A stretch of DNA of 64,000 nt, taken from positions 1 through 64,000 of the forward strand of contig CAMDQO010000006.1 in NCBI GenBank assembly GCA_945906105.1. Reading direction: 5' to 3'. The stretch's first letter is position 1, and each line of letters opens with the position of its first letter. A program made the translations under genes and the position numbers. This stretch comes from Novosphingobium sp. Chol11. GTDB lineage: Bacteria > Pseudomonadota > Alphaproteobacteria > Sphingomonadales > Sphingomonadaceae. Below the pieces are notes generated by a model. It did no database searches. It had not been told where the DNA came from and saw only the letters and a list, made by a program, of their open reading frames with translations. Positions 8,817 through 18,018 of this stretch are shown here, in pieces.

Positions 8817-9467
8817 ATGAACCGCCGATTCGCCCTGCTCGCCCCGATCCTCCTCCTGGCTAGCGCAGCTGCGCCCGCGCCAAAGCCAGCCGCGCCGCCA
8901 GAGCCGCTGCCCGATCTGGTCAAGGTCGAGATGGTGACTGAGTTAGGCTCTATCGAACTGGAGCTCGATCACGCGCGCGCGCCGATCTCGGTCGAAAATT
9001 TCGTCCGCTACGTTGATCTGCGCCGCTTCGATGGCATGACCTTTTATCGCGTCATGCGCCTCAAATGGGGCACGCCGCCCAACGGCCTGATCCAGGCGGG
9101 CTTGCTGGGAAACCCGCAGAAAATCCTCAAGCCCATCGCCCATGAACCGACCAGCCAGACCGGCCTCAGCCACAAGGCCGGTGCCCTCTCCATGGCCCGC
9201 AACGCTCCCGGCACGGCATCAGCGGACTTCTCGATCATGCTGTCAGACCTCACCGGACTGGACGCCAATCCCAAGTCAGACCAGCCGGAACTTCAGGCCG
9301 GTTACGCCGTATTCGGCCGGGTGAGCGGCGGCATGGACGTGGTGCGCAAAATCTACGACGTCCCGCTCAGCACCACCAAAGGGCAGGGCGTGATGATCGG
9401 CCAGATGATTGAGCAGCCGGTGCGGGTTTTGACGGTGAGGCGGGTGGTGGTGACGGCGGGGAAGTGA
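8817..9467 (+). CDS. Secreted cyclophilin-type peptidyl-prolyl isomerase
   Basis: A 216-residue protein with a signal peptide (LLLASAAAPA) and a Pro/Ala-rich linker, so it acts in the periplasm or is membrane-attached. The cyclophilin domain begins near residue 40 (ELGSIELELDHARAPISVENF) and contains FYRVMR with the catalytic Arg, SMARN and the ADFSIML segment. It would catalyse proline cis-trans isomerisation in exported proteins. ATG 8817 gives a clean signal peptide; longer in-frame starts do not. Confidence 0.88.
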   Translation: MNRRFALLAPILLLASAAAPAPKPAAPPEPLPDLVKVEMVTELGSIELELDHARAPISVENFVRYVDLRRFDGMTFYRVMRLKWGTPPNGLIQAGLLGNPQKILKPIAHEPTSQTGLSHKAGALSMARNAPGTASADFSIMLSDLTGLDANPKSDQPELQAGYAVFGRVSGGMDVVRKIYDVPLSTTKGQGVMIGQMIEQPVRVLTVRRVVVTAGK

Positions 9468-9549
9468 GGTCTGCTATTGGAGGATTCCGGACAGGTAGCT
9501 AGTGGGAACACGCCATTGGTAAGTGGACGAAAAGGCGAGCTGCCACCAA

Positions 9550-10275
9550 TCAGATCAATCTTCGCGCGTGCATCTTGGCGACTGCCTGCGCGCGGTTGAC
9601 AGCGCCTAACGTCTTGCGGGCATTGTTGACGTGGAAGCGCGCTGTCGCTTGCGATATGCCGAGGATGACCGAGATTTCCCTGTCGCTTTTACCCTCCGCC
9701 ACCCAGGCGAGGCAGTCGCGTTCGCGCGGGGTGAGCGTTGCTCCTGAGTGAGGCTGGGGATTCGCGCCTTCGAGCAGCTTTTCGGTGAGGACAAGCCCGG
9801 CCATCTGCACCGAAAAGGCGATTTCGGGCGCAAGATCGGCCTCGGGAAAGCCAATATGGAACGAAGCGATCATCCCACCTTCGCCATAGGATGTGGCGCA
9901 CAGCGCGTCGCCGAGATCGTTCTGGCTATAGGCCTCCCAATAGGCACCGAACGCACGGTCGCCGTGCGGCGCGAAATCGGAGAAGCGATAGCGCGTCCGG
10001 TGCTCACGGATCGCGGTGAGCAACGGATTGCACTCGAAGCAAATATAATTGAACTCGCCCGAAAACAGCCAACCGGGCTTCGCGATTCGCGTCACCCATC
10101 CGCCCGCCTGCCAATGCTCCTCGGAAGTCAGCGGCCGATGGGGGCGGCGATAGACACGCGTCTGGAGCGAGGTCGGTCCGAACGGCTTCAGGCATGCGAA
10201 CAATGCCTCGCTCGCGCCCTCGGGCGTCGCGGCGCCAAGCACCGGGTCGAGATCGGCCATCAGCTTGGTGAGCAT
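9550..10275 (-). CDS. LuxR-type regulator with autoinducer-binding-like domain (LuxR solo)
   Basis: A 241-residue protein. Residues about 20-170 form an autoinducer-binding-like domain and 178-241 a LuxR helix-turn-helix (LTPRERDCLAWVAEGKSDRE, then ILGISQATARFHVNNARKTL). The position equivalent to the invariant Asp-Pro of acyl-homoserine-lactone receptors reads NP (CNPLL, residues 82-86), and the following conserved Trp appears as Phe (YRFSDF). The ligand may therefore differ from a classical AHL. No luxI gene is nearby. Start 10275 is preceded by an AGAGG site. It is divergent from the barrel protein at 10428, its likely target. Confidence 0.8.
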   Translation of the reverse strand: MLTKLMADLDPVLGAATPEGASEALFACLKPFGPTSLQTRVYRRPHRPLTSEEHWQAGGWVTRIAKPGWLFSGEFNYICFECNPLLTAIREHRTRYRFSDFAPHGDRAFGAYWEAYSQNDLGDALCATSYGEGGMIASFHIGFPEADLAPEIAFSVQMAGLVLTEKLLEGANPQPHSGATLTPRERDCLAWVAEGKSDREISVILGISQATARFHVNNARKTLGAVNRAQAVAKMHARRLI

Positions 10276-10352
10276 GGGGCGAAACCTCTCTAGATTGCAC
10301 GCGGCATAATGGCACGGAGGTGTAAGCCGCGCAAGCCGCGCCGTCTTTGTCA

Positions 10353-10373
10353 ACCTGCCCGATCGGGGAGGGT
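10353..10373. promoter_or_regulatory. Lux-box-like imperfect dyad
   Basis: ACCTG-CCCGATCGGG-GAGGGT is an imperfect dyad around the perfect 10-bp palindrome CCCGATCGGG (10358-10367). The outer ACCTG half and central GATCG resemble the classical lux box. It lies between the LuxR-type gene and the barrel gene, 55 bp before the latter's start. Confidence 0.35.
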
Positions 10374-10427
10374 CAGCGGGCGAAGTATCGCGCCTATTCA
10401 CTTTGGCTCACAGCCGGAGTTTGAGCC

Positions 10428-11972
10428 ATGAATACAGCGCACTGGGCGGCGGCAAGCGTAGCGACGGCGGCGGTGCTCGGCGCGGTGCCCGCGCTGGCGC
10501 AGGTCAGCGGCCCCACCCCCGGCAGCAGCATCTCGACCTCGGCGTCGATAACCGAGCAGATCGTCTTCACCGCGCCCGTCGTCACGGTGCGCCGGATCGA
10601 TATCGTCTCGACGCAGATAATCGGCAGGCTGCAAGGCGGCACAATTTTCGACCAGAGTTACCCGGTACCATTCGCGGACCCTGCCGCACAGGCAGGGTTG
10701 GCCAGCGCACGCATGGCGATCACAACGCACGGCGGCCCGGGTGTGGTGATTAACGCGCCCGTGCGGACGCAGCGCACCGAGACGCTGACATCGAGCGTTG
10801 CAAGCCGGTTCACGCTCAACCGCACCGATGAGGCGACGACCGTCGATTTTCAGTCTGGCCCCAGCACGTTGCAGGTCGGTGGATTTTACGTATTCAGGCC
10901 GAACGATGTGCAGGGCCCCTGTTCGGCGGCGATCGCAGCGTTACCTGCGACGACGCGGCCGGTCTGTGGCCCGGACACGCGCACCCCTTTCAACATCGTG
11001 GCGGGCACAGCGAACATCAACACCCTGCTCACCCGCACATTCTTTGTCGATGAAACCCGCGATCAGACCGACACCAACCGCATTTTCGAACAATATGAGC
11101 TTAACGGCACCGTCGTCGCCATCGGTACGGTGCATGCGGCGGTGCAATCGGGACTGTTTGATCGCGGCGGCTGGCTGCTCGGGCGGATGGGCGCGGGCGA
11201 TGCGGGACTGTGGGGCGAAGCGCATGCGATGCGCGTCCGTCACGGCGACCAGCGGAGCAGCTGGGGGCTTGCGGCGGGCTATGGCTTTGCGGCGGGTTCC
11301 GGGCTGACGCTGTCGATCGGCGTCGATCATGGCCGGACCGATATCGACGTTCCCGGCGCGCTCGAGAGCGGTCGGTTCGACCTGACCGAGGTCGGCGTCT
11401 CAGCGCACTACGAGCGCGGGGGATTTTCGGCCTCGCTCACCGGCGTGCATGGCTTCGGCAAGGCGAACACTCTTCGCACCATCGCGGGCACATCGAGTGC
11501 GCGCTACGATGTCAGCCTGACCGGCGTCGCTTTCGAATTCGGCTATGCCGTCGATGCCGGCGGCTTGACGCTGCGCCCAGTCGCGGCTTTCGATCATGTC
11601 GTGGCGCGGAACGGGACGTTCACCGAAAGCGATACTCTGGGGCTGATCGCGCGGGGCCATTCCGTCACCCGCAGCCGCGCATCGGCGGGGCTCGAAACGG
11701 CGACGAATGCCGGGGCCGTGCGCCTGTCGGTCGCCGCGCGCTATGTCGCGATCCTCGACGGGCGTACGCGCACACTGCCGGTCGCCTTCGCCATCGCGCC
11801 GACAACGCCGCTGGTGATGAGCGGCGAACGCGAACCCGACAGCGTGCAAGTGGACGCCGGTGCGCGCCTGACGCTAGGGCCGGGCGCCACGCTTGCATTC
11901 GCCTATCAGCGCCGCTTCGGCGGTGGCTACACCGCGCAAACGGCGCTCGTGCGATTGGTCGCGGGGTTCTGA
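10428..11972 (+). CDS. Autotransporter-type outer-membrane beta-barrel protein
   Basis: A 514-residue protein with a signal peptide (PALAQ, about residue 24). Residues about 25-230 form a Thr/Val-rich region. The C-terminal half (about 235-514) is made of alternating amphipathic strands such as SSWGLAAGYGFAAGSGLTLS and GGFSASLTGVHGFGKA. It ends in LVAGF, with the terminal aromatic residue required by the BAM machinery. This fits an autotransporter barrel with a short N-terminal region. Cysteines occur as a possible disulfide (PCSAAI and PVCGPD). The divergent LuxR regulator and the dyad between them suggest ligand-controlled expression. Confidence 0.75.
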   Translation: MNTAHWAAASVATAAVLGAVPALAQVSGPTPGSSISTSASITEQIVFTAPVVTVRRIDIVSTQIIGRLQGGTIFDQSYPVPFADPAAQAGLASARMAITTHGGPGVVINAPVRTQRTETLTSSVASRFTLNRTDEATTVDFQSGPSTLQVGGFYVFRPNDVQGPCSAAIAALPATTRPVCGPDTRTPFNIVAGTANINTLLTRTFFVDETRDQTDTNRIFEQYELNGTVVAIGTVHAAVQSGLFDRGGWLLGRMGAGDAGLWGEAHAMRVRHGDQRSSWGLAAGYGFAAGSGLTLSIGVDHGRTDIDVPGALESGRFDLTEVGVSAHYERGGFSASLTGVHGFGKANTLRTIAGTSSARYDVSLTGVAFEFGYAVDAGGLTLRPVAAFDHVVARNGTFTESDTLGLIARGHSVTRSRASAGLETATNAGAVRLSVAARYVAILDGRTRTLPVAFAIAPTTPLVMSGEREPDSVQVDAGARLTLGPGATLAFAYQRRFGGGYTAQTALVRLVAGF

Positions 11973-12074
11973 GCGCACGCATAGCGGATTGTTGTACTGA
12001 ACGGGCAACCACTTTCAGGATTTCAGTCTAGCTCGATCAATCTCCTCAATATCGTCGTTAGCCGCAATTTTCCC

Positions 12075-13583
12075 TCACCCCCTAACCCCCATCCGCCGGT
12101 AACTCAGCGCTTCGGCCACATGGATGCGCCCCACCTTCTCCGCCCCCGCCAGATCGGCCACGGTCCGCGCCACGCGCAGCATCCGGGTATATCCCCGCGC
12201 TGATAGCCGCATCGCCTCTGCGGCTTGCATCAGCAAGCGCTGGCCTGCTTCGTCGGGGGTGGCGAACAGTTCGAGGCCTTCGCCGTCAAGTTCGGCATTG
12301 GTCCGCGCGCCGGTTGCGTCAAAGCGGGCGGTCTGGATCGCGCGTGCCCGCGCTACCCGTGCGGCAACCTCGGCGCTGCCTTCGGCGGGCGGGGGGAGCG
12401 CGAGGTCGGCGGCGCTGACGGGATCGACATCGACATGGAGATCGATCCGGTCAAGCAGCGGGCCAGAGACGCGGCTCTGGTAATCGGCGGCGCATTTGGG
12501 CGCTCTGGAACAGCCCAAGGCCGGATCACCCAGATGCCCGCAGCGACAGGGGTTCATCGCGGCGATCAGCTGGACTCTGGCGGGGAAGGTGACATGGGCA
12601 TTGGCGCGAGCCACGCTGACCTCGCCGGTCTCAAGCGGCTGGCGCAGCGAATCGAGCACCGGGCGCTGAAACTCGGGCAGTTCATCAAGGAACAGAACGC
12701 CGAGATGCGCGAGGCTGACCTCGCCGGGGCGCACTTTCAGTCCGCCGCCGGTCAGCGCGGCCATCGAGGCGGAATGGTGGGGCGAACGGAAAGGACGGCG
12801 GCGGCTGATCCGGCCTTCGACCAGCAATCCGGCGATAGAGGCGACCATCGACACTTCCAGCGCCTCCGCCGGAGCGAGCTCGGGCAGGATACCGGGCAGG
12901 CAGGCGGCGAGCAGAGATTTGCCTGCTCCTGGCGGTCCGCACATCAGCAAATTGTGGCCACCGGCGGCGGCAATCTCCAGCGCGCGCTTGGCCACTTCCT
13001 GTCCCTTGACCATCTTGAGGTCCGGTCCTTTAACTGGCGGCTCTGCCTCTCCCGGTGCGGGGGGTGTGAGCACTTGTGTGCCCTTGAGGTGGTTTAAGAG
13101 CGAGATCAGATCGGGCGCGGCGACGATCGGAATACCGCTGGCCCAACTGGCCTCGGTCCCCTGTGCAGCGGGGCAAATCAGGCCTTTTCCCGCAGAACTG
13201 GCATGGATTGCGGCGAGCAGCACGCCGGGTGATGAGATGATCCGGCCATCCAATGCCAGTTCGCCCACCGCAACATATTCGCTGATCTGCTCCGCATCAG
13301 TAACGCCCATCGCGGCCAGCAGGGCCAGCGCAATCGGCAGATCGTAGTGCGAGCCTTCCTTGGGCAGGTCAGCGGGGGAGAGGTTTACCGTGATCCGCTT
13401 GGGCGGCAATGAAAGCCCGAGCGAGGCGAGGGCGGCGTGGACACGCTCGCGGCTTTCCTTCACCGCCTTGTCGGGCAGGCCGACAAGATTGAAGCCCGGC
13501 AAGCCCGGTGCGATCTGGCACTGCACCTCAACCGCGCGCGCCTCCAGCCCGAGATAGGCAACCGTCGATACCAGTGCGACCAA
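12075..13583 (-). CDS. comM: ComM/YifB-family Mg-chelatase-like AAA+ ATPase
   Basis: A 502-residue protein with the three parts of the family: an N-terminal Lon-S5-like domain (EVQCQIAPGLPGFNLVGLPD), an AAA+ core with Walker A GPPGAGKSLLAACLPGIL and Walker B VLFLDELPEF, and a C-terminal helical domain (RGYTRMLRVARTVADL). ComM is a hexameric helicase that promotes branch migration of transforming DNA. A cysteine cluster (NPCRCGHLGD, LGCSRAPKC) is typical of the family. It is divergent from the gene at 13783. Confidence 0.93.
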   Translation of the reverse strand: MVALVSTVAYLGLEARAVEVQCQIAPGLPGFNLVGLPDKAVKESRERVHAALASLGLSLPPKRITVNLSPADLPKEGSHYDLPIALALLAAMGVTDAEQISEYVAVGELALDGRIISSPGVLLAAIHASSAGKGLICPAAQGTEASWASGIPIVAAPDLISLLNHLKGTQVLTPPAPGEAEPPVKGPDLKMVKGQEVAKRALEIAAAGGHNLLMCGPPGAGKSLLAACLPGILPELAPAEALEVSMVASIAGLLVEGRISRRRPFRSPHHSASMAALTGGGLKVRPGEVSLAHLGVLFLDELPEFQRPVLDSLRQPLETGEVSVARANAHVTFPARVQLIAAMNPCRCGHLGDPALGCSRAPKCAADYQSRVSGPLLDRIDLHVDVDPVSAADLALPPPAEGSAEVAARVARARAIQTARFDATGARTNAELDGEGLELFATPDEAGQRLLMQAAEAMRLSARGYTRMLRVARTVADLAGAEKVGRIHVAEALSYRRMGVRG

Positions 13584-13675
13584 GTGAGCCCCCCGTAAAT
13601 GTCCCTAAGTGTTTGATGGCGCAGGGGGCGGGTGGAGTCGAGGGGGTTGGGCGGCGTTTGCGCCATTGTGGAGCA

Positions 13676-13697
13676 GATTACGCAGGAACCCGTAATC
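13676..13697. promoter_or_regulatory. Perfect 7-8-7 dyad between comM and the divergent gene
   Basis: GATTACG (13676-13682), 8 bp, CGTAATC (13691-13697). It lies midway between two divergent starts, a typical place for an operator. The binding protein is unknown. Confidence 0.4.
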
Positions 13698-13782
13698 ACC
13701 CGGCCCATATTCAGCCGAAACCAAATCTTAACTCTTTCCGTGAGCAAGCCAGTAAAGGGCTGGCGCGCATTGATGCTGCATC

Positions 13783-14529
13783 ATGCGCCGCATCACCTGC
13801 CTTGCCCAATCAATTCTCGCAGCTGTGGCGTCGATTCTCGCTGCCATTGCGACACCCGCTGCCGCGCAGCAGGTGATCACCTATGAGGTTGTTACCGAAG
13901 AGATCGTCAGCGAAACCGGATCCGACCGCTTTGTCGCATCGGGGCAGGCGGTCTTGCCGAAGGGTATCGCGCGGTTCGGGCCATTCCGGGTGCTCGATAC
14001 GGGCCGTGCTGCATTGGTTGATGTGACTGACGAGCGCAGTCCGGCGGCTTTCACCGCGATGCTGGCCGCCTATCCGGCGCTCGCCACGCTCGAGATGATC
14101 GAATGCTCCGGCACCATGGATGACGGCGCGAATCTGCGGCTTGGCCGGATGATCCGCGCGAAGGGCATCGCCACCCATGTGCCAAAGGGCGGCTCGGTGC
14201 GATCGGGTGGGGTCGAGCTGTTTCTGGCGGGCGCGCGCCGCATGGCCGATCCCGGCGCCGAGTTTGCGGTCCATGCCTGGGAAGATGAAGATGGCAAAGA
14301 GCCAGGCGATTTCGCCGCCGATGCGCCGGTCAACCGCGCCTATCTCGACTATTACCGCGAAATGGGCATGAGCGCGATTGAGGCGCGGGCATTTTATGAC
14401 ATGACCAATTCGGTGGCCAATGCCGAGGCTAAGTGGCTCAATGCGGCGCAGATGGGGCAATGGGTGAGGCTTGATTCGGCTAAGGTTGCTTCCTCTCCGG
14501 CGCTTGACTCAGCCCGGACGCTTAGGTAG
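13783..14529 (+). CDS. Exported ClpP/crotonase-fold-like protein (COG3904-like)
   Basis: A 248-residue protein with a signal peptide (ATPAAAQ). The segment [20 protein letters not shown], then [20 protein letters not shown] and [23 protein letters not shown], resembles the periplasmic ClpP-like family in which a beta-alpha repeat carries a Cys/Ser site. I see Cys in IECSG and a His in VHAWED, but the nucleophile is not certain. The start codon lies within a hairpin (TGATGC-T-GCATCA with flanking GGCGC/GCGCC, 13762-13789), and no clear ribosome site is visible. Its 3' end contains the -35 element of the rpmH promoter. Confidence 0.65.
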   Translation: MRRITCLAQSILAAVASILAAIATPAAAQQVITYEVVTEEIVSETGSDRFVASGQAVLPKGIARFGPFRVLDTGRAALVDVTDERSPAAFTAMLAAYPALATLEMIECSGTMDDGANLRLGRMIRAKGIATHVPKGGSVRSGGVELFLAGARRMADPGAEFAVHAWEDEDGKEPGDFAADAPVNRAYLDYYREMGMSAIEARAFYDMTNSVANAEAKWLNAAQMGQWVRLDSAKVASSPALDSARTLR

Positions 14530-14532
14530 GGG
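14504..14532 (+). promoter_or_regulatory. Putative sigma-70 promoter of rpmH
   Basis: TTGACT (14504-14509), 17 bp, TAGGGG (14527-14532), GC-rich downstream. It overlaps the end of the preceding gene and leaves a leader of about 65 nt before rpmH. It matches the pattern at rpmJ and rpsT. Confidence 0.45.
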
Positions 14533-14596
14533 CGCGGCTCCGAGATTTCGGTCGCTGTTGCAGGCGGCCTCATTGTTCGTATCTGAGGTTTTTGAG

Positions 14597-14731
14597 ATGA
14601 AGCGCACATTCCAGCCAAGCCGGCTCGTCCGCGCCCGCCGCCACGGCTTCCGTGCTCGCGGTGCCACTGTTGGTGGCCGCAAGGTTCTGGCTTCACGCCG
14701 CGCCCGCGGCCGCAAGAAGCTGTCTGCCTGA
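14597..14731 (+). CDS. rpmH: 50S ribosomal protein L34
   Basis: A 44-residue basic protein, [18 protein letters not shown] at the N-terminus and [10 protein letters not shown] at the C-terminus, the full length of the family. ATG 14597 is fixed by the conserved N-terminus. It heads the conserved cluster rpmH-rnpA-yidD-yidC-engB. Confidence 0.97.
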   Translation: MKRTFQPSRLVRARRHGFRARGATVGGRKVLASRRARGRKKLSA

Positions 14732-14745
14732 GCGATCAGTCGAAA

Positions 14746-15108
14746 TTGCCCGTCCTTACCAGGCGGGCTGATTTTCTAGCCGCCAACCGGGGTCTGCGCA
14801 TCGCACGTCCCGGTTTCGTGCTTCTGGCGCGCGCGAATGACAGTGAACGCATTCGCTTCGGCATTACCGTCACCAAAAAAATCGGCAATGCGGTGGTCCG
14901 CAATCGCATGAAACGGCGTTTCCGCGAACTGCTGCGCGATCTACTGCCCGCAGAAGGCCTTGCCGGACACGATCATGTGCTGATTGGCCGTGAAGGCGGG
15001 GTTGAGCGCGATTTCGCGGCGCTGCGGGTGGAACTGTCAGCGGCTCTGGCGCGGGCCAAGGCGGGTAAGGGCGACCCAGCCAGAAAGCCAAGGGACAAAC
15101 GGCGTTGA
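14746..15108 (+). CDS. rnpA: Ribonuclease P protein component
   Basis: About 120 residues, very basic. The signature [19 protein letters not shown] (residues about 45-63) is the RNase P protein motif that binds the catalytic RNA and the tRNA leader. It assists 5' maturation of tRNAs. The start is TTG 14746 ([14 protein letters not shown]), 14 bp after rpmH. The C-terminal tail ([13 protein letters not shown]) is extended and disordered. Its stop overlaps the TTG start of yidD (TTGA). Confidence 0.95.
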   Translation: MPVLTRRADFLAANRGLRIARPGFVLLARANDSERIRFGITVTKKIGNAVVRNRMKRRFRELLRDLLPAEGLAGHDHVLIGREGGVERDFAALRVELSAALARAKAGKGDPARKPRDKRR

Positions 15109-15314
15109 AACGCCTGATTATCCTGATTGCGCGGGCTTGGCAGATTGGCCCGTCGCGGGTGCTGCCGCCCTCTTGTCGCTATATGCCCAGCTGCTCGCAA
15201 TATGCGATTGAAGCGGTCGAGAAATATGGCGCGTTTAGGGGTGGCTGGCTGGCCTTGAAGCGTCTATTGCGCTGCCACCCTTGGGGGGGACACGGGTCTG
15301 ATCCGGTGCCTTGA
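15105..15314 (+). CDS. yidD: Membrane protein insertion efficiency factor YidD
   Basis: 69 residues with the conserved [16 protein letters not shown] and [17 protein letters not shown] motifs. YidD is an amphipathic inner-membrane-associated protein that helps YidC insert membrane proteins. The TTG start overlaps the rnpA stop by 4 bp. Confidence 0.95.
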   Translation: MKRLIILIARAWQIGPSRVLPPSCRYMPSCSQYAIEAVEKYGAFRGGWLALKRLLRCHPWGGHGSDPVP

Positions 15315-15380
15315 ACGGCAACAGGTCAAGCGCCATCTCTGTTCCCAACCGATGATCAAACAATTCTGTAGGATAGCTTC

Positions 15381-17150
15381 GTGGACAACCAGCGCAATCT
15401 GATACTGGCGGTATTGCTCTCCGCACTGCTGCTTTTCGGCTGGGACGCCGGGATGAAGTATTATTACCCGCAGCCAGTGAAGAGCGCGGCGCAGATTGCG
15501 GCCAGCCAAACGCCAGAAGCAAGTGCCGCTGCACCTGTGACGCGCGAAGGCGGCCTCACCAATCCGGCTGACATTGCGGCTGAAGTGCGTGATCTGAAAA
15601 CCGCGCTTAATCCCGCTGGCCGCGTGCCGATTGCGGCGCCGGGACTGACCGGTTCGATCAACCTGACCGGGGCGCTGCTCGATGATCTGACCACTAATCG
15701 CCACACCGCAACGCTGAAGAAGGATGATGGCCCAGCGCGCATCTTCTCGCCATCAGGCACCCCGGCTCAGCACTTCGCCAAGGTCGGCTGGTCTGGGCAA
15801 GGGGTTGAAGCCCCCAGTGCCGCCACCGTCTGGACCGCCCCTGCCGGCGCGAAGCTGACACCGCAGACGCCAGTAACCCTGAGCACCACCAATGCCCAAG
15901 GCCTGACCTTCACGATCACTTACAAGATCGATCAGGATTACATGATCACGGCCGATGCAGCCGTCGCCAACGGCAGTGCTACCCCCGTCACCGTGCAGTC
16001 GATCGCGCAGCTCAACCGCACAGAAAAGACGGCTGGCCTTGATACCTGGAACATCCACACCGGGCCGTTTGGTGCCTTTGATGGATCAGTCACCTTCAGC
16101 ACTGATTACTCCACGGTCCGCGAAAGCGAAGCCGGTCAGCTCAAGAATGTTGGCAAGTCTGATTGGCTTGGCTTCACCGATATCTACTGGATGTCTGCGC
16201 TGATCCCCGACAAGTATGCCGAATCCTCTGATTTCAGGGACATGGGCAAGGGCATCTTTATTGCCGATCTATTTTACAAGCCCGTCACAGTCGCGCCCGG
16301 CCAGTCAGCCGTGCATTCCACCCGCATCTTTGCCGGGGCCAAGGAAGGCACTGTGCTGGATCGTTATGAAGCAACCGGGATTCCCAATTTCAGCCTGGCG
16401 ATTGACTGGGGCTGGTTCCGCTGGTTCGAAAAGCCGATTTTCTGGCTGTTGAATGCTTTGAACAGCGCCGTGGGCAACTTCGGTCTGGCGATCATCCTGC
16501 TGACACTGATCGTGCGTGGGATCATGTTCCCGATTGCCCAGCGCCAGTTCGCCTCGATGGCGGCAATGCGGGCGATCCAGCCCAAGATGAAGGTGCTGCA
16601 AGATCGTTACAAGGACGACAAGCAGAAGCTTCAGGAAGAAACCCTCAAGCTTTACAAGACCGAAGGCGTCAATCCGCTGGCGGGCTGCCTGCCAATCTTC
16701 CTGCAGATTCCGGTGTTCTTCGCATTGTATAAGGTGCTGACTCTGGCGGTTGAAATGCGCCACGAGCCTTTTGTGCTGTGGATCAAGGATCTTTCCGCTC
16801 CCGATCCGGCGCATATCCTCAACCTGTTCGGCCTGCTCAACTTCACGCCGCCCGCGCTGCTTGGCATCGGCGTGCTCGCGGTGCTGCTCGGTGTGACGAT
16901 GTGGTTGCAGTTCAAGCTCAATCCGGCGGCTCCCGATCCGGTGCAGCAGCAGGTCTTTGCCATCATGCCGTGGATGATGATGTTCGTAATGGCGTCGTTT
17001 GCTTCGGGTCTGCTGATCTACTGGATCACCTCGAACGTGCTGACCATCGCGCAGCAGAAGTACCTCTATGCCAAGCACCCGCAGCTCAAAGCCATGGTCG
17101 ACAAGGAACGCGATGTGGTTCTCCATCAGGGCAAAGGCAAAGATAAGTGA
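15381..17150 (+). CDS. yidC: Membrane protein insertase YidC
   Basis: 589 residues. A GTG-started N-terminal membrane anchor (NLILAVLLSALLLFGWDAGM) is followed by the large periplasmic P1 domain (about 40-350). The conserved five-helix insertase core then runs from about 365, with FGLAIILLTLIVRGIMFPIA including the catalytic-groove Arg, and GCLPIFLQIPVFFALYKVL. The C-terminus is basic, for ribosome contact. It inserts and folds inner-membrane proteins with or without Sec. The stop overlaps the engB start (GTGA). Confidence 0.96.
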   Translation: MDNQRNLILAVLLSALLLFGWDAGMKYYYPQPVKSAAQIAASQTPEASAAAPVTREGGLTNPADIAAEVRDLKTALNPAGRVPIAAPGLTGSINLTGALLDDLTTNRHTATLKKDDGPARIFSPSGTPAQHFAKVGWSGQGVEAPSAATVWTAPAGAKLTPQTPVTLSTTNAQGLTFTITYKIDQDYMITADAAVANGSATPVTVQSIAQLNRTEKTAGLDTWNIHTGPFGAFDGSVTFSTDYSTVRESEAGQLKNVGKSDWLGFTDIYWMSALIPDKYAESSDFRDMGKGIFIADLFYKPVTVAPGQSAVHSTRIFAGAKEGTVLDRYEATGIPNFSLAIDWGWFRWFEKPIFWLLNALNSAVGNFGLAIILLTLIVRGIMFPIAQRQFASMAAMRAIQPKMKVLQDRYKDDKQKLQEETLKLYKTEGVNPLAGCLPIFLQIPVFFALYKVLTLAVEMRHEPFVLWIKDLSAPDPAHILNLFGLLNFTPPALLGIGVLAVLLGVTMWLQFKLNPAAPDPVQQQVFAIMPWMMMFVMASFASGLLIYWITSNVLTIAQQKYLYAKHPQLKAMVDKERDVVLHQGKGKDK

Positions 17151-17797
17151 GCCCTGAAGAGACCGCACAGGCTGAACTTGTTGAGCGGGCGCGAGTGCTT
17201 TTCGCCGGGCCGATCGAATTTCTGCTGAGCGCGCCCAGCCTTAAATTCCTTCCCGAGCCAGACTTTCCCGAGATCGCCTTTTGCGGGCGGTCTAATGTGG
17301 GCAAAAGCTCGCTGCTCAATGCGCTGACCGGGCGTAAAGCGATTGCCCGAACCTCGGTCACGCCGGGGCGCACGCAAGAACTGAACTTCTTTGAAGTGGG
17401 TGCGCCGACCGTGCTGCGGCTGGTCGATATGCCGGGCTATGGCTTTGCCAAGGCACCGCTGTCGGTGGTTGATAAATGGCGCAAGCTGGTGCGCGATTTC
17501 CTGCGCGGGCGGGTGGTGCTGAAACGCAATCTGCTGCTGATCGACGCTCGCCATGGGGTAAAGCAGGTCGATATCGAGATGATGCAGATGCTCGATGAAT
17601 CAGCTGTCGGCTACCGCATCGTCATCACCAAGGCCGACAAGATCAAGGCCAGCGAACTGGAAGCGGTAACTGCCGCTGTCGCGGTCGAAGCGCGCAAGCA
17701 TTCAGCGGCGTTCCCGGTGATCCATGTCACCTCGTCGGAAACCAAGCTGGGTATTGCCGAGCTGCGCGCTGCGGTGCTGGAGGATTCTGGGGTCTGA
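17147..17797 (+). CDS. engB: Ribosome biogenesis GTPase EngB/YihA
   Basis: 216 residues. G1 GRSNVGKSSLLNAL, G2 TSVTPGRTQE, G3 DMPGYGFAKA, G4 TKAD, and a plausible G5 at TSSE. It is an essential circularly simple GTPase acting in large-subunit assembly. The GTG start overlaps the yidC stop by 4 bp, so the five genes from rpmH are one transcription unit. Confidence 0.95.
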   Translation: MSPEETAQAELVERARVLFAGPIEFLLSAPSLKFLPEPDFPEIAFCGRSNVGKSSLLNALTGRKAIARTSVTPGRTQELNFFEVGAPTVLRLVDMPGYGFAKAPLSVVDKWRKLVRDFLRGRVVLKRNLLLIDARHGVKQVDIEMMQMLDESAVGYRIVITKADKIKASELEAVTAAVAVEARKHSAAFPVIHVTSSETKLGIAELRAAVLEDSGV

Positions 17798-17838
17798 GCC
17801 GCAGGACTGGCTCTTCTACGTATGGAGTAGGAGCGCTC

Positions 17839-18014
17839 TAGGACCATTCCGTATCAGGTAGAATCACATCGAAAAGCTCCCTTCCCCATCGGGGAAGGGT
17901 TGGGGATGGGGGAGCGCGGCGAAGCCGTGCGTCAACATAGGCGTGGAGCCCCCACCCCAACCCCTCCCCCATGGGGAGGGGCCAAGTGGCTCAATGGTAA
18001 ACGGAAAAACTCTA
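17839..18014. repeat. MITE-like element, copy 1 (B end left, A end right)
   Basis: The A end, GTGGCTCAATGGTAAACGG followed by AAAAACTCTA, finishes at 18014. The B end, CATTCCGTATCAGGTAGAATCA, begins after TAG at 17839. The interior holds hairpins CCCTTCCCC-ATC-GGGGAAGGG and CCCCTCCCC-CAT-GGGGAGGGG. TA flanks both ends. It lies between convergent engB and the DEAD helicase. It is related to the copies at 22218, 28076 and 41020. Confidence 0.8.
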
Positions 18015-18018
18015 ATCC

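Noticed and set aside
9476..12074. The LuxR/barrel pair as a genomic island
   Set aside because: No integrase, tRNA or direct repeats flank it; a slightly different codon flavour is not sufficient.
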